Assembly: GCF_026210795.1 (NCBI RefSeq)
Contig: NC_089430.1
Location: 1,922,001 to 1,986,000, forward strand
From: Rhizophagus irregularis
Lineage: Eukaryota; Glomeromycota; Glomeromycetes; Glomerales; Glomeraceae
Length of the DNA: 64,000 bases
Direction of reading: 5' to 3'
Shown: piece after piece, positions 45,203 through 56,898 of the stretch
Layout of the letters: each line of letters begins with the position of its first letter
Position numbering within the stretch: the stretch's first letter is position 1
Made by a program: the position numbers and the translations under genes
The notes under the pieces: model-generated
What the model was told of the DNA's origin: nothing
Database searches by the model: none
The model's input: only the letters and a program-made list of their open reading frames with translations

Positions 45203-45839
45203 ATAGGGCTTTGATTATAATTCTCATAAAACTATCAGTTAAATCGGCATCACTAGTTAAAATCATTCCTCTTTTGGTCTTTGAATACGGACAAACGATT
45301 CCTATTTGAACGATCATTTTATTTCTGCGTTAACAGATTAATAATTCCGTCTACACTAGAGCTAACTCTGAATGCATTCCTGAACAGTACATTAAAATTT
45401 TATTTTTTTTATTTATCTGTTATTATTATTGATAGTAGAAGATTCCTTATTTATAAATTCATAAACATTTACATTATTATAATGTAGAATTACACTAACC
45501 GGCAAAAAGTCAGAGATACAATATTTATTACGAAAATATACTTCTAACTATATAACAGATAAAGTTTTTATTTTAATTATTAGCTCACTTTTTTGTGTAA
45601 TAAGAAAGAGTTGAATTGCACTTACTCTAAAAAATTACATGAACATCTGATTAAATTGATAATTTGTTAATAAATTAAGTTTTCAAAAATATTTTATGCA
45701 CGCCCTATTCATTTCTTGATCGCAATCAGCAATTTTGGTGTTCACCCTGGCTAACAATGAAATGATCGACAAGTTATATTCATTTGACGATCATCATCAA
45801 AATTAGTTAAAATTCGGCTGACTACAATTAATTCTGTTT
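45203..45839. other. Intergenic, insertion target of the LINE
   Basis: No supported gene. One 68-codon frame at 45281 lacks any recognisable feature. The region ends at the target duplication of the large LINE. Confidence 0.5.
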
Positions 45840-45856
45840 AGGAAAATTAAAAGATC
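45840..45856 (+). repeat. Target-site duplication, left copy (right copy 49736-49752)
   Basis: The 17-bp sequence 'aggaaaattaaaagatc' occurs exactly at 45840-45856 and again at 49736-49752, directly flanking the LINE body and its A-rich tail. A perfect 17-bp pair points to a recent target-primed insertion. Confidence 0.9.
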
Positions 45857-48800
45857 GGGATATTTACCGAAACAATGGAAAGAAGCGACGGTCTTTCCTA
45901 TTGCTAAACCTAAACCCTTTAATTGTGAATTATCAAATTCTCGCCCTATTACTCTTTTAGAAACCACTCGAAAAGCACTTATTTCCTTGCTAAATCGTCG
46001 TTTAGCAATTATTTTGAAAGATAATAACGTATTAAAGGCAAATCAATTCGCTGGTCTGCCTAAACAATCAACATTTGAACCGATAAGGATTATGAATGAA
46101 GTTATTCAAGATTCAATCGATAATAATAATGAATTATGGATACTCTCTCAGGATATGGGAAAGGCTTATGATTGTGTGAACATTTTTCAACTCAAAAGAG
46201 CGATGGATAGAATTAAAATTCCTAACGATTTTTCGTCCCTCATTTTAGAACTTTTTAAAGATAGAAAAAATCAAGTAATCACTGCATATGGAAAAACTGC
46301 ACCTTATGATGTTCTTACAGGAATTGATCAAGGAGAAGTAATTTCACCGTTGCTTTGGTGTATTTATTACGATCCTCTTTTAGCAGAAATTGATAAACAA
46401 CAATTGGGATATAATATTTCTTGTATATCAAAATCAGTTGTTCAAGAAGAAGGTGTTCTTAATCAACAAAATGTTTCCATTATGGCGTATATGGATGATA
46501 CTCAATGGATTACTGATGATAAATCAAAATTGGAAAAGATGTTATACATCGCTGATACATTTTATCGTCTTAACGATATTCAAATCAACAAAGAAAAGTC
46601 TGAGCTCATGATGAGGACTACAACTGAGAAGCGTAAATATTCTCATAACTATAATGATAAAATCTCAATCAAGTTTGGTCGTGAAGAAATTAATATTAAA
46701 GCCAAACATCCACACGAATCTATGCGTATCCTGGGAGTATATTTCAATATTGAACATGATGGAAATTATTTGATGTTCAAGATCAAGAATGAAATAGACC
46801 ATTTAGTTAATCTTATGTACAAGAAGAAGATTACTGATAAACATATTTTATATATATTTAATAGAATTATCGTTCCAAGAGTTGAATACTGGTCGCAAGT
46901 TATGGCTTTATCAAAAACTCAAACAGAATCTTTAATTATTCCTTTTAGAAGGATGTTTAAAAACAAATTAAAATTCGCTCGTTCAGCACCTAACGCTATA
47001 CTTGATAACCCTTATATATATAGATATAGAGATTTTTACGACAATCAACTTCAAGCCAAAATTACTGATTTTTGTATTCAACTTAACGACTATGGTCTAT
47101 TAGGAAAAATTACTGAAATTCATTTAAAATCCTTACAGGATCAATTATGGACATCACGCCCATTAATAGAAAAACTTCCATATAATCGTGTTCCGCATAC
47201 ACGAAAAAATAATTATATTCTTAATATGCTTTTATTATGCTATGATAATAATATTTCGTTAGAAAATTTAGATAATAATACTTTTCCATCAATTAAAGGA
47301 GGTAAAATTCCTTTGGAAGACGTGGTAGATAATGCATATTATTCTAAACATAGGAAGAGACTTCGTGAAAAGAATATTTTATTTTTAGATCAAATTATTT
47401 CAGGTGATAAATCTCGTTTATTGTTATAGAAAGAAATACTTATTAAGGCTTATATTCCTATTTTTTCACAACGGAAAGAAACTAAATGGTATTCAGATAT
47501 TAGAAATTTAATTACTTCAGATGGTGTTCATTTGAATCATAATATAACACAATTATTTGGCGCTCGTGTTGACAATGTGGAAGAGGCTCGATCATATAAT
47601 ATTACTAAAAAAAATAGATCTTTAATAGCAGTTTATAATTCACAATTTAACTCCGTAGTGATTGGAAAAATTCAAGGAATAGATGAAACACAACGACCTG
47701 TTATTAAACATTTTCATATTGATATGTCTAGATGTACTGATACACATACTTATATATATCAATGTATGGAATATGGATGTGCTGCTAATGCATCATTATC
47801 AACACGATCACCTTGTACATTTTCTGCTGACTGGGAATGTTTAGTACCATTGTTAACAGACTCTCAATTTGCTCCTAGTCAACTTACAAATTTAATAGAA
47901 TTTAATATTTTTGATATTTTTGATTTTGCAAAAAAGAAATATGATATTATACATCAAGCGTTAACGCAAAATCACGTGATTTCACCACAAGTGCAAGATA
48001 ATATAATTTTAGATTTATTAGATTTTTCAATCTCAAGAAATGACTTGTTAACTATACAACGCACATTAGCTCCTTTTGACAACAACAATTATTATATTTT
48101 TGAATTTTACACCGATGGATCATTAATAGAATTAGGTACTGAACAATGTAGTATTAGTTGCGCGTTCGCTCAGATTAGTGATTTATTTGATATACCTCAT
48201 GTCGAATTTTATTCTACTATTGATAAATGGCCTTCTGCGTATAGAGGAGAATTATTAGCTATCCTTTTAGCATTAAGCGTTGTTCCAAAAAATAGCAAAG
48301 TTAGAATTAATACAGATTCGCTTAACGTAATTACACAATTTGAAAAATTAAAGAAATCAAGATTTTCTCAAACTTCACGAGAATACTTCAAGGCTAATAA
48401 CAATTTCTTATGGGCTATTTTATGTAGAATTATATTAACTTTGAACTTGCATGTGGAAATGTTTAAGGTTGTTGCTCATGGTGATGATATGGGTAATAAT
48501 TATGTAGATAATTTGGCGAAAATTGCACATACTGATCAAGATCGCTATATAGTTTTTAGACGAGACGCTTGTCTGATGAAAGTTCTTCCTTGTTGGAATG
48601 GTATTATTATTGAAAATAAGCTGCGTTCATTTTTGAAAAATTTATGCAACTACAAAGGATTAGAAAAATTTATTAATCTGAATAGAAATTCTAAATATCG
48701 CACGTTAGAAGTTAACTGGACATCCACATTTAGTTGTTTAAATTGTGACATAAATAACAATGAAACTTCTGTTTCTTCTTCTAAAACGAAAGCTCAAAAA

Positions 48801-49735
48801 GTTCACTTGTTAATTGAAGAAATTCCTACAATTGAACAGATGAAGAAATCTTTGCTTGACTTATATGATGGTTGGATGTGCCCTATATGTGGATTGTATG
48901 ATGAAACCTTTAATCACGTATGGACGTGTAGTGGTCATTATGATATCATTAACAACATTAGAGATAAAACTATTGATCATCTCTTGACTTGGATATTAGA
49001 ATATAACGATAATATACAAGATTTCAATGCTCTTATGGCGCTTGATATATGGGATATATCATATGATCCTAACGTGTTTACTTTTATTGACATTATTAAA
49101 GGAATTATACCTATGTCACTTTCGGATTTGTTGAATTCTTGGACTACAAAGAAAAATGTTGCTGATGTTTTGATTCAAATGAGACAGTTTATTTTCAATG
49201 AAATCTTTGAAGAGGTTTGGATTCCACGGTGTTCGCACTTGAAGGAATTTGAACGTTCGTTAGGGTTGACTAAAAAGAAAAAATTAAAGTTTAAAAGCGT
49301 TCGTTCATTACCTAATAATAATAGTAGTAATAATAATATTATTCATTATGATTCTTTAGATAGTGTTAGAAATTACATTTATTTTGGCAAAAATATAATA
49401 GAATTTTATACTAATCTTACTTCGTAGCGCCATCGTAGATTTTAGTAGTTGATTTATATAATTTTATAGGGTCAATTTTACTTTCTTCTGCAGGGCGGGC
49501 TTCAACTTACCAAGTTTCGGCTAGTGTATGGGAGGTAGTGGGTTAATTAAAGAAATGGTTTTTAGGTGTAGTTGGTTATATCTTTAATAGTTTCGTGTTT
49601 AATTGCCCCACCGTCGAAGTAGATTCTTCTGATAGTTTAGTTCTTTTTTTATTTTACTTTTTCATTTTTGATATGTTTATAAAAAATTTGTATTCGCTAA
49701 CTATTACTGTTAAATAAAAATAAAAATAAAAATAA
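45857..49735 (+). mobile_element. 5'-truncated non-LTR retrotransposon (LINE)
   Basis: A 3.9-kb insertion bounded by the 17-bp duplication. It starts inside the reverse-transcriptase domain ('GYLPKQWKEATVFPIAKPK'), so the 5' part with the first ORF and the endonuclease is missing, as is usual for incomplete reverse transcription. It ends with a 3' UTR and an (aaaat)n tail at about 49713-49735. Coding content is described in the overlapping entry. Confidence 0.92.
45858..49427 (+). pseudogene. LINE reverse transcriptase-RNase H polyprotein, truncated, with one in-frame stop
   Basis: One reading frame runs from 45858 to 49427, broken only by a TAG at 47427-47429. The RT part has motif A ('DMGKAYDCV'), motif B ('GIDQGEVISPLLWCIYY') and motif C ('MAYMDDTQW'), so the catalytic Asp residues are present. 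After the stop comes an RNase H domain with D-E-D-D residues in 'FYTDGS', 'YRGELLAILLAL', 'INTDSLNVI' and 'NYVDNLAKIAH'. Near the C-terminus is a Cys-X2-Cys-X8-His-X3-Cys zinc knuckle ('CPICGLYDETFNHVWTC') and the 'EEVWIPRC' phrase common at LINE ends. The protein would copy LINE RNA at nicked DNA, but this copy lacks its N-terminal half and is non-autonomous. The absence of other damage agrees with recent insertion. Confidence 0.92.
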
Positions 49736-49752
49736 AGGAAAATTAAAAGATC

Positions 49753-50999
49753 ATAATTTTGTGTGTAACTTACTATTAGACAGTGCAAACAATTTTATTT
49801 AAAAAATATGAAACATAATCAAATGATTTTTGGTGTTATGATACACCTAAATATTGTACTGTATAATTATCTTGGCAATCAATTTCACTTATTATGACAT
49901 TATGACATAAATGGAAGAAAAAACTTTATTTAAAGCATATTTCTACAACGATTATTATAATTTATAAATGATTTTTTTGTTGGATAGTATATCTTCGAGA
50001 GAAATAGGAAATTTCTCCAGGTTTCAGCATTTTCGGAACAACCAAAACTGAAAATGGTGAAACGTTTCGCCAATCGCAAAACAGTTTCGTTTGAAACATT
50101 AATGCAGCAGGCGCACTGATGGCATTCCAACAATGCGAAGTATTTGGTTTACATGGAATTCTTTTAAAAGGTTAATTTCATTTCAAATTTTAATATTCTA
50201 TCTCTTGTACTCATAAATTGTAACAAAGTTAATTATTATTGAATTTATATTATGATTAATGCTGTAGTATAATTTTTTTTAATGTTATTACTTATTATTA
50301 TAAATAAATCGTAAATTATTATTTATGTGATTTTCAAATTCTTCAAGCGTTATTAGATTTTGATTATGAAGTTGAATATGTTCTAACTTGGCATATAAGC
50401 CTTTATCTTTATTAAATTTGAATTGAAGTTATAAATATAATATAATATAAAGAAACAGTACAAATGAAGTAAACAAAATTAAAGCTATATAGTCTTCGAA
50501 AAAGATTTCAAATATCTAGTCTATCACGTGATTAACTAATAGCCAATAAAAACTCATTATTTTGTAAGAAAAGTAGACACAAGCGTGGATATGAAAGGAA
50601 ATTGGCAAAAAAAGAACCTGAAGTTGCAGCGGATTGAATTCAAATTGTGAGATGAATTTCGATACAAAATATTGGCGGATAAATTGCATTTACGTGATTT
50701 TTCTTTGTTTCCGATCATCTAAAAATGAAAAATCACCTAATTTTAAACGCTTATTCCGTCGTTATGTTAAAAAAAAAACGCTTATAAATTCTTATGTAGA
50801 CATTTTTGAAAATCTCTCCGGTAATTTAATAATATTCATCTTGAAGAATAAAGTTACCAGTTATTTTCTTTAGAATTTTATTTTTTTAGTGTTGGAAAGA
50901 TTTATAAATATCCTCAATTTTATTGTCATTTATAGACTTCTTTTTTATTTTATATCTTGAATGAAAATGGTATCAGTAATAACTACAAAGAGACTTTAT
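49753..50999. other. Intergenic, no supported gene
   Basis: A/T-rich with two short frames (49930-50133 minus, 50634-50873 plus) that show no motif or codon pattern to support them. Confidence 0.5.
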
Positions 51000-51420
51000 A
51001 CAAGAATCGAATAGTACCAAAAAAACTGATGAGAAAAGTCGCCTTAGCTTATGACAACTTCGCTTCGGTGTCGAGTATAGACTTCCGGCAGAATGTGGAT
51101 TCATATGAGACAGAGTTGGTAGCATGAGATTGGTGTATAAGAAACTGTTTCATTTCTTTGAGTGGGTTCTTTTTTTGGATTGGGTAATATTCCTATTTAG
51201 CTTGATTGTGACAACGTGGGTTCCAGATGTCTTTCCTAAATTGATTGATAAAAAGTAGTATGTAAAGCAGACAATGCTGCGTATCTAGATTTGGTAGGAA
51301 CATTGAGTTCGAGCAGAACCTTAGAAAATTCTTGTAGAATAAAGCTTCTTATCGCTTTGTAAATTTTATTAAAATCTCCTTGCTTCAGCAATGAATTTTA
51401 CATCTTTGGATTGGTCATAA
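51000..51420 (-). mobile_element. Decayed LINE C-terminal relic
   Basis: On the minus strand a broken frame reads 'KSRYAALSALHTTFYQSI', then, after a frameshift, 'FRKDIWNPRCHNQAK' and a stop. The 'IWNPRC' phrase after a helical stretch matches the 'EVWIPRC' region near the C-terminus of the intact-looking LINE at 49200. Several stops and shifts show that it is old. The family match rests on this one phrase and its position. Confidence 0.45.
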
Positions 51421-51453
51421 AGCACAAACACCATTTTTCCAGCTAATTTATTG

Positions 51454-51545
51454 GTGTCTGTAGGGAGATTAGTCTACCTCAATTGCCGCGGCATTAGATC
51501 TTCAAGACCGGGGTTCGATCTCCATTTTAACCAGAGACCGATTCG
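51454..51545 (+). ncRNA. tRNA-like / Pol III promoter-like sequence (possible SINE head)
   Basis: A D-arm-like hairpin ('tgtagggagattagtctac') is followed about 45 bp later by a B-box-like 'ggggttcgatctcc'. A standard cloverleaf cannot be closed: the T stem and acceptor stem do not pair well. It is therefore either a decayed tRNA, the tRNA-derived head of a SINE, or chance. Confidence 0.25.
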
Positions 51546-51564
51546 GAGAATATTTTTGAGAAAA

Positions 51565-52175
51565 CCGGTGACCGGTTTCTAACATAAAACCGGCTTGAAT
51601 ATTTTAAACCGTTATTAAAACTCGTGTAATCTCAAAATTTTCGCAAATGTTAATATGCACGTGAATTATAATATCACATGACATAACTAATTCTTGAATT
51701 TGACATTCCTATTTAAAATTTAGAGTAAGTGTTAATTCTAATACTAGGAAACGGGAACCGTTGGAAGTCCGGAGCGAAAAGCTAAAACTTGCGATTTCAT
51801 TGGGTGACGATCACGTAGCGGACAGAGAAATTCACGTGATTGATTTTTTTTTCATAGTGCGTAGACATATATTGTCCTTCGCTTCGCTCCGTACGATTAA
51901 TTTTAGTGTGAATTTTAATATAGACTTTAATAATATAATTTTAATTTTTAACATAATAGTTGAGTGTTCATGATAAAATAATTGTTATACCTGCAAATAA
52001 TTTAATTTTTATTCCAAAAAATGGTTTCAAATTGTAATATGGTTTTAAATTACACTCTGGTCTGTACTTATAAACCAGTCTTAAACAAAAAACCGGTTCG
52101 CCGAAAAAATGAGCTGAAACCGGGCTGTATAGGCGAAGATCGGGTTGAAAGCGATTTCGGGTTTGTAACCGGTCT
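51565..52175. repeat. Cluster of ACCGG/CCGGT motifs in A/T-rich DNA
   Basis: Short phrases such as 'aaccggt', 'aaaccggc', 'accggtttct', 'gtaaccggtc' and 'ctgaaaccgggc' recur at least eight times in 600 bp, at 51567-51610 and again at 52050-52175, on both sides of a plain stretch. Such density of one GC-rich motif is out of character with the surroundings. Confidence 0.5.
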
Positions 52176-52650
52176 TAGAGCACTACGCTGCAGCTTGTTC
52201 AATTTTTCCAGTGAATATTTTTACACATTTTTTGTAAAAGTTTGGTCATGAAGAATCTTCTTTGGAGGACGACGATAGTTCATCATCGAATCGTCGTGAA
52301 CAAAGCAAGATCTGCAAATGCGAGTGGGATAACACGGGCCTGGTCGTTGTTGCTTGAGTTTTTTTTAAAGTGGGCAACTCATCAAAAAACAATTGGAACT
52401 AAATTTAAAACTAAGTAAGTTGCTTATTTTAATAGAAGAGTCAAATTTTAATTTGTTAATTGGTTCATGACGTTTACATTACATTAGAATAATTAGATTC
52501 TAAATTGATGAATATAATTGAAAAAAAAATTTGAGTGACGAAATTGATCAAATAGATATTTATCACCTTGTTAAATACCATACTTTTTTGCTAGTTAGAT
52601 ACTAGTTAAATTCTATTAATTCTCCAGAATAATTCTTCAATATTTATATA
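52176..52650. other. Intergenic with a coding-like scrap
   Basis: At 52248-52350 one plus-strand frame reads as acidic Ser-rich sequence ('SSLEDDDSSSSNRREQ') before a stop. No family is recognised and no start is evident. Confidence 0.35.
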
Positions 52651-53345
52651 AGGCCAAGTAAATAAAATTTTTCGTTTTTTATAATCGGACGGGCCACATA
52701 AATGTATTTTTTTGGTCATGTGACACCGGCCGGGTGTAAAATTTTTTTGACCAAAAAATATTTTTTTTTTATATACTTATTTTTATTAACATCAAAAAAT
52801 TCTCCTTTAACGGAATCTCCTACTTTTGTTTTTAATAAAAATTCATGATAATCTCTATTTATAAAAACTTCAGGTGAAACTTGCCCAATAGCTAATGAAT
52901 TGAAAAAAATTCGCATAATGAAGGATTTCCAATAACAGAGTGTATTTTACTATTTAAGTAATTCTTTTCTATTACTTAATACAACCTTTACATTTACAGA
53001 AGGTATTTTTTGATATATAAGAAAGAAAAACTATAAATTTTTATTAAAAAAAACTCATTATTTAACAAAAAGAACTTAAAATTTTTGTTAAAAAAAAACA
53101 CTGAAAAAAAAATTTGAAGTTTACATTTTGTCCAATCGTAATTTAAGGAAAAAAAAATTATAAACTTTTGCCCGGTCGCCGGGTGGAAAAAAAATTTAAT
53201 TTTTTACAGTATTAAACCGGCCAATCAACATTTAAAGATTTGCTAAATTTTTTTTTTTACTGTAAATAATTTTTTTTTCCGGACGGAAGGGTCAGATTTG
53301 GGAATTATTTTTCATGAGAAACGAAAAATTTTATTTACTTAGCCT
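52651..53345. mobile_element. Non-autonomous TIR DNA transposon, about 695 bp
   Basis: Left end 'aggccaagtaaataaaattt' at 52651 continues to 'ttcg' and is mirrored at 53322-53345 ('cgaaaaattttatttactt' then 'agcct'), giving terminal inverted repeats of about 30 bp with two or three mismatches. Just inside each end lies a GC-rich patch with 'cggacgg'. A 66-codon minus-strand frame at 52716-52916 has no known motif. Flanking target duplication is not clear, so the superfamily is open. Confidence 0.65.
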
Positions 53346-54266
53346 AAATGGATTTGAAAACTCTAGTGCATAGCTAATGATAATTAGTCAAAATATTATT
53401 GAGAAATAAAAATTACTTTTAGTTGTTTTTTTTTGTAATAAAAAACAAAACTCTTTACTAAAAAAAGTTTTAGAATTAATTTCTGAGTTAAATTAGGTAT
53501 CATGGTATGAAGTTTTACAAAACTAAACCTCATAAACCCTAAACTTAACTTATGGATTAAAAAATTTGTTAGATTTCTGTATCGTATGATTTATCATCAA
53601 CATATATACTAATGATCTCACACATTATATAAAACCGGACCATTCACCATTATCCTCATAAAACCATTGTAAGATAGGAACGAAAGAATAGCGAAAAGAA
53701 CATTAGTATAAATGATTAAAAGGTTAATAGTTTAAAGTGCATAGAAATATTGATCATTTAATTTAAACTTTAAATGTTTACATTATATGTTCATATATGA
53801 TTCAGGTGTGACTTGCGTGAACCGTCGGAGTGTCTGAACGTTCATATTATATAAAAAAGTGTATCACTAGATTATAAAAATATTTAATATAATAATTTAA
53901 AATTTAAAATATTATTATAAATTATTATAATTATTATTAGATGACGCTGGAAGAAAAATGTATGGGTGATATTTTAGTCTTTAATTTTTTTTTTAATCTG
54001 ACAGGTGTATATTAATACTACTGTGTAACAAATTCAATTGCGTTAGCGTTGTCGATAAAAAGTAGGAATCAAGTTTTGATAAATGATAAATCAATATTTT
54101 TATCTTAGCAGATACGATCAGACTTTATTTAAGTAAAAACAAAAGATAAGTTCTATAATATAAATCAGGATTGAAAAGAAAAATACCAAAATGATCCCAA
54201 TATTGGCATATTTAATTTTTAATGTTAAAGTCATAATTATTTGAAATGCTGTGGCTTACATTGTAT
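53346..54266. other. Intergenic, 3' side of kinase B
   Basis: No gene supported. Mostly A/T-rich, with no inverted-repeat element recognised. Confidence 0.5.
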
Positions 54267-55961
54267 TCAATCAACGATTTCACAATCCAGACATTCAGCA
54301 GTATTGTGAGAATTTTGATAATCTTTTTATAAAGGGTTAAAAATTAATGTAAATAACTTGAACAATTAAACAAAAAATATTTAAAATTATTAATACCTGA
54401 ATATACTGGATATTGCATACTAGATATATCATCATAATTACTATAATAATCATCAGGATTTTTTGGTTTAGGAAGGTTATTAAAATTTAGTAATCTACTT
54501 GTATAAATAGCTCCAGGATGCGGTTTATTTTTTAAATTTTTAATAGCTGATAAACGATTGTTTTTTATTATTTCTTCAATTTGTTTAGTTAATTCTGTTT
54601 GAATTAATTCTTTTTGATTTTCCTTACTCTTTAGGTATGAGTGGATTTCATATGACCATTTAGAAATAATTCTTGAAAGATCCAATGCATTTGGTCTATT
54701 TGATGGGTCTGCATCTAAACATCTTTTAATTAAATCCAATATTAATTTAGGTACCTTAATATTAAATCTTGGTCTTAACCCTTCACAAATACTTAATGCT
54801 AAACATTCATCATGAGCAGTATCATAATATGGAGTTAATTCTGAAATAACCTCATACATAATTATACCAAAACTGTAGATATCAGAAGCTTGAGTGTATT
54901 TTTGTCCTCTCATAATTTCAGGAGCTAAATAAGGTAAAACACCGTACACCTTATTTTCCATATTTTCTAATTCCTTATAATTAACTGGTTTACACAATCC
55001 CATGTCAGTTATACTTATTTTTTCATCAAAACATACTATATTCCCAGTATGTAAATCTCGATGAATTAATCCTTTTTCATGAATTCTTTTAAGACCAATT
55101 GCAATGTAATTTAACTTTAAAAATCTTTTATTCAACTTATGAAAATTAAGAAGGCCGTTGTTATGTGACCTTCTTTCATTCAAATATTTTCTTAAATTCC
55201 CTTTTTTAGCATATTTCATAACCATAATATAATTTTTAGTACTTGGTTCTTGGCTTATTCCATGACATCTAACAACTTGATCTAATTTTTTATCTTCTAT
55301 TATTTTAATGTGTAATGTGATCTGAAATTATTAAATTTAATTAGTAAATAAAATATCTCAAACTTTTTAACTTTAAATTAACCTATACCTCATTGATAAA
55401 CTCCAATGTAAGATTTTTTGAATTGTTCAAAACTTTAAGAGCTACGAATCTATTTGAAGAAATTCTTCGTCATCGATTTTTATTAACATCCCAATGTAAT
55501 ATATTACCATCTTTCCAAGATGCTTCATATACTTTTCCAAATCCGCCTTCAGCAATATATTTAACTGCATGAAACCTATCATAAGGTATCCATTCTAATA
55601 ATTGTTGTTCATTTTTTGCTGATAATTGATTGGTTTGAATAAACTTATCTAAATCATCATTACCACTAGTCCAATTATTAAAATTTTGTTGAAATCTTTT
55701 TGAATTGCAAGTTTGACACCAATCCTGTCCAGTATTTGCTTGTTTGCATTCTATACATTTTCCATACTTTTTTTCTCTATAATTATAAATACAAGCATAA
55801 CACCATCCCATATTTATTGACTTTATTTGCTCACATTTCTTACACATTCCATATTTTTCTTTCAAATTTGAATCACAGGTTTGACATACGAGTGATATAC
55901 TTGTTTGTTTGCATTTCATACATCTTCCATAATTTTGTTCATAATCACTTGATTGTTCCAT
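54267..55961 (-). pseudogene. CxxC-ribbon protein kinase B, single nonsense codon
   Basis: Paralogue of kinase A with the same three-exon plan: 55961-55389, 55321-54397 and 54322-54267. All junctions are in frame and would give 517 codons before the stop. Three CxxC ribbon pairs, the 'NSKRFQQNFNNWTSGN' linker, the glycine loop 'EGGFGKVY', 'VALKVL', 'GLIHRDLHTGN', 'ITDMGLCKP' and 'APEIMRGQ' are all kept. At codon 164 (55470-55472) there is a TGA exactly where both paralogues have Trp, a one-base TGG to TGA change between the glycine loop and the ATP-site Lys. As read it would yield only the ribbons and part of the N-lobe. Otherwise the gene is undamaged, so loss is recent, or the base is wrong, or the stop is read through. 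The final exon again ends 'CLDCEIVD'. Confidence 0.82.
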
Positions 55962-56898
55962 GTTAAAAAATAAATTTTTTCTAAAAAATTTATTTCAAGA
56001 AAAATTCTGCTACGAATAACGAAGAATGGTTTTTTATATATTGTTTAGATGATCGATGAGGAAATTTTGTAGTAAAGAAGAAAGTACGTCGGTTTAGCGG
56101 AACCTCTATTTACCCTATTTAGGGCAGTGACATTAGCCACACCCCCAGGTAATGATCTTTTTTAACCAATTATATTCAATTATAAATTTAATACTAATTT
56201 CAACCAATAAAAATGTTTAATTTTGTTTCACGTAAGATTTTGCTTAACTAAAATATTAGCTAATATATGTATGGAACTAAACTTATGTTGGCAATCATTT
56301 GTCGATCACATATGAGATCAAATTCAACAACAAATCAGAATATTTTATAAATAATATAAATTATTGTATATTTTTTTTAAAACTATTTATGAAATAAATA
56401 AAAGGATTCATAAATTTATTATTAAATATGAATATAACGATTCACGTAGTGTACAGCTCATATAAAATTTTTTACATATATGAAATAAAAGCCGTTCACT
56501 CCGCATCATTTTGTTACGAGAATCTGAAATTATTTGCCAGGCCTTATAAAGCAAAATGTAAATAACTTTAAAAATTTTCTTGATAGTTAAAAATATAATA
56601 TGTATCGTTTAAGTCTTTGATGTTTCTAACAAAACTGCTCAATTACAAACTGATTTTATTTATGTAAAGAAAAGTTTACATGATATTCTATAATCAGTGT
56701 TGAACAAAAATTATAAATACAATATTTGCTTTTATAAAAGAAAAAAAAAGAATAAGAATAAGAAATGTATAAAAAAAATATTAATAAATCAAAAGTTTAT
56801 AGATTTAATGAGTGGTTTCGCATTCTATCATTAACCTTCTATAAAAATTTATTAATTAATATAAATAATTTGATAGATAAATAAATAAATTAAATAGT
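55962..56898. other. Intergenic between kinases B and C
   Basis: The promoter side of kinase B and the 3' flank of kinase C. No ORF supported. The 3' flank near 56640-56740 has phrases seen also downstream of kinase A. Confidence 0.5.
56033..56042 (-). promoter_or_regulatory. TATA-like box of kinase B
   Basis: Minus-strand 'aatatataaa' about 75 bp upstream of the start codon, a position comparable to the boxes of kinases A and C. Confidence 0.4.

Noticed and set aside
45281-45487. 68-codon plus-strand frame before the LINE
   Set aside because: No similarity, no splice partner and ordinary random composition.
51454-51545. A functional tRNA gene
   Set aside because: The D arm and B box are suggestive, but T and acceptor stems do not pair and no clear anticodon loop exists.
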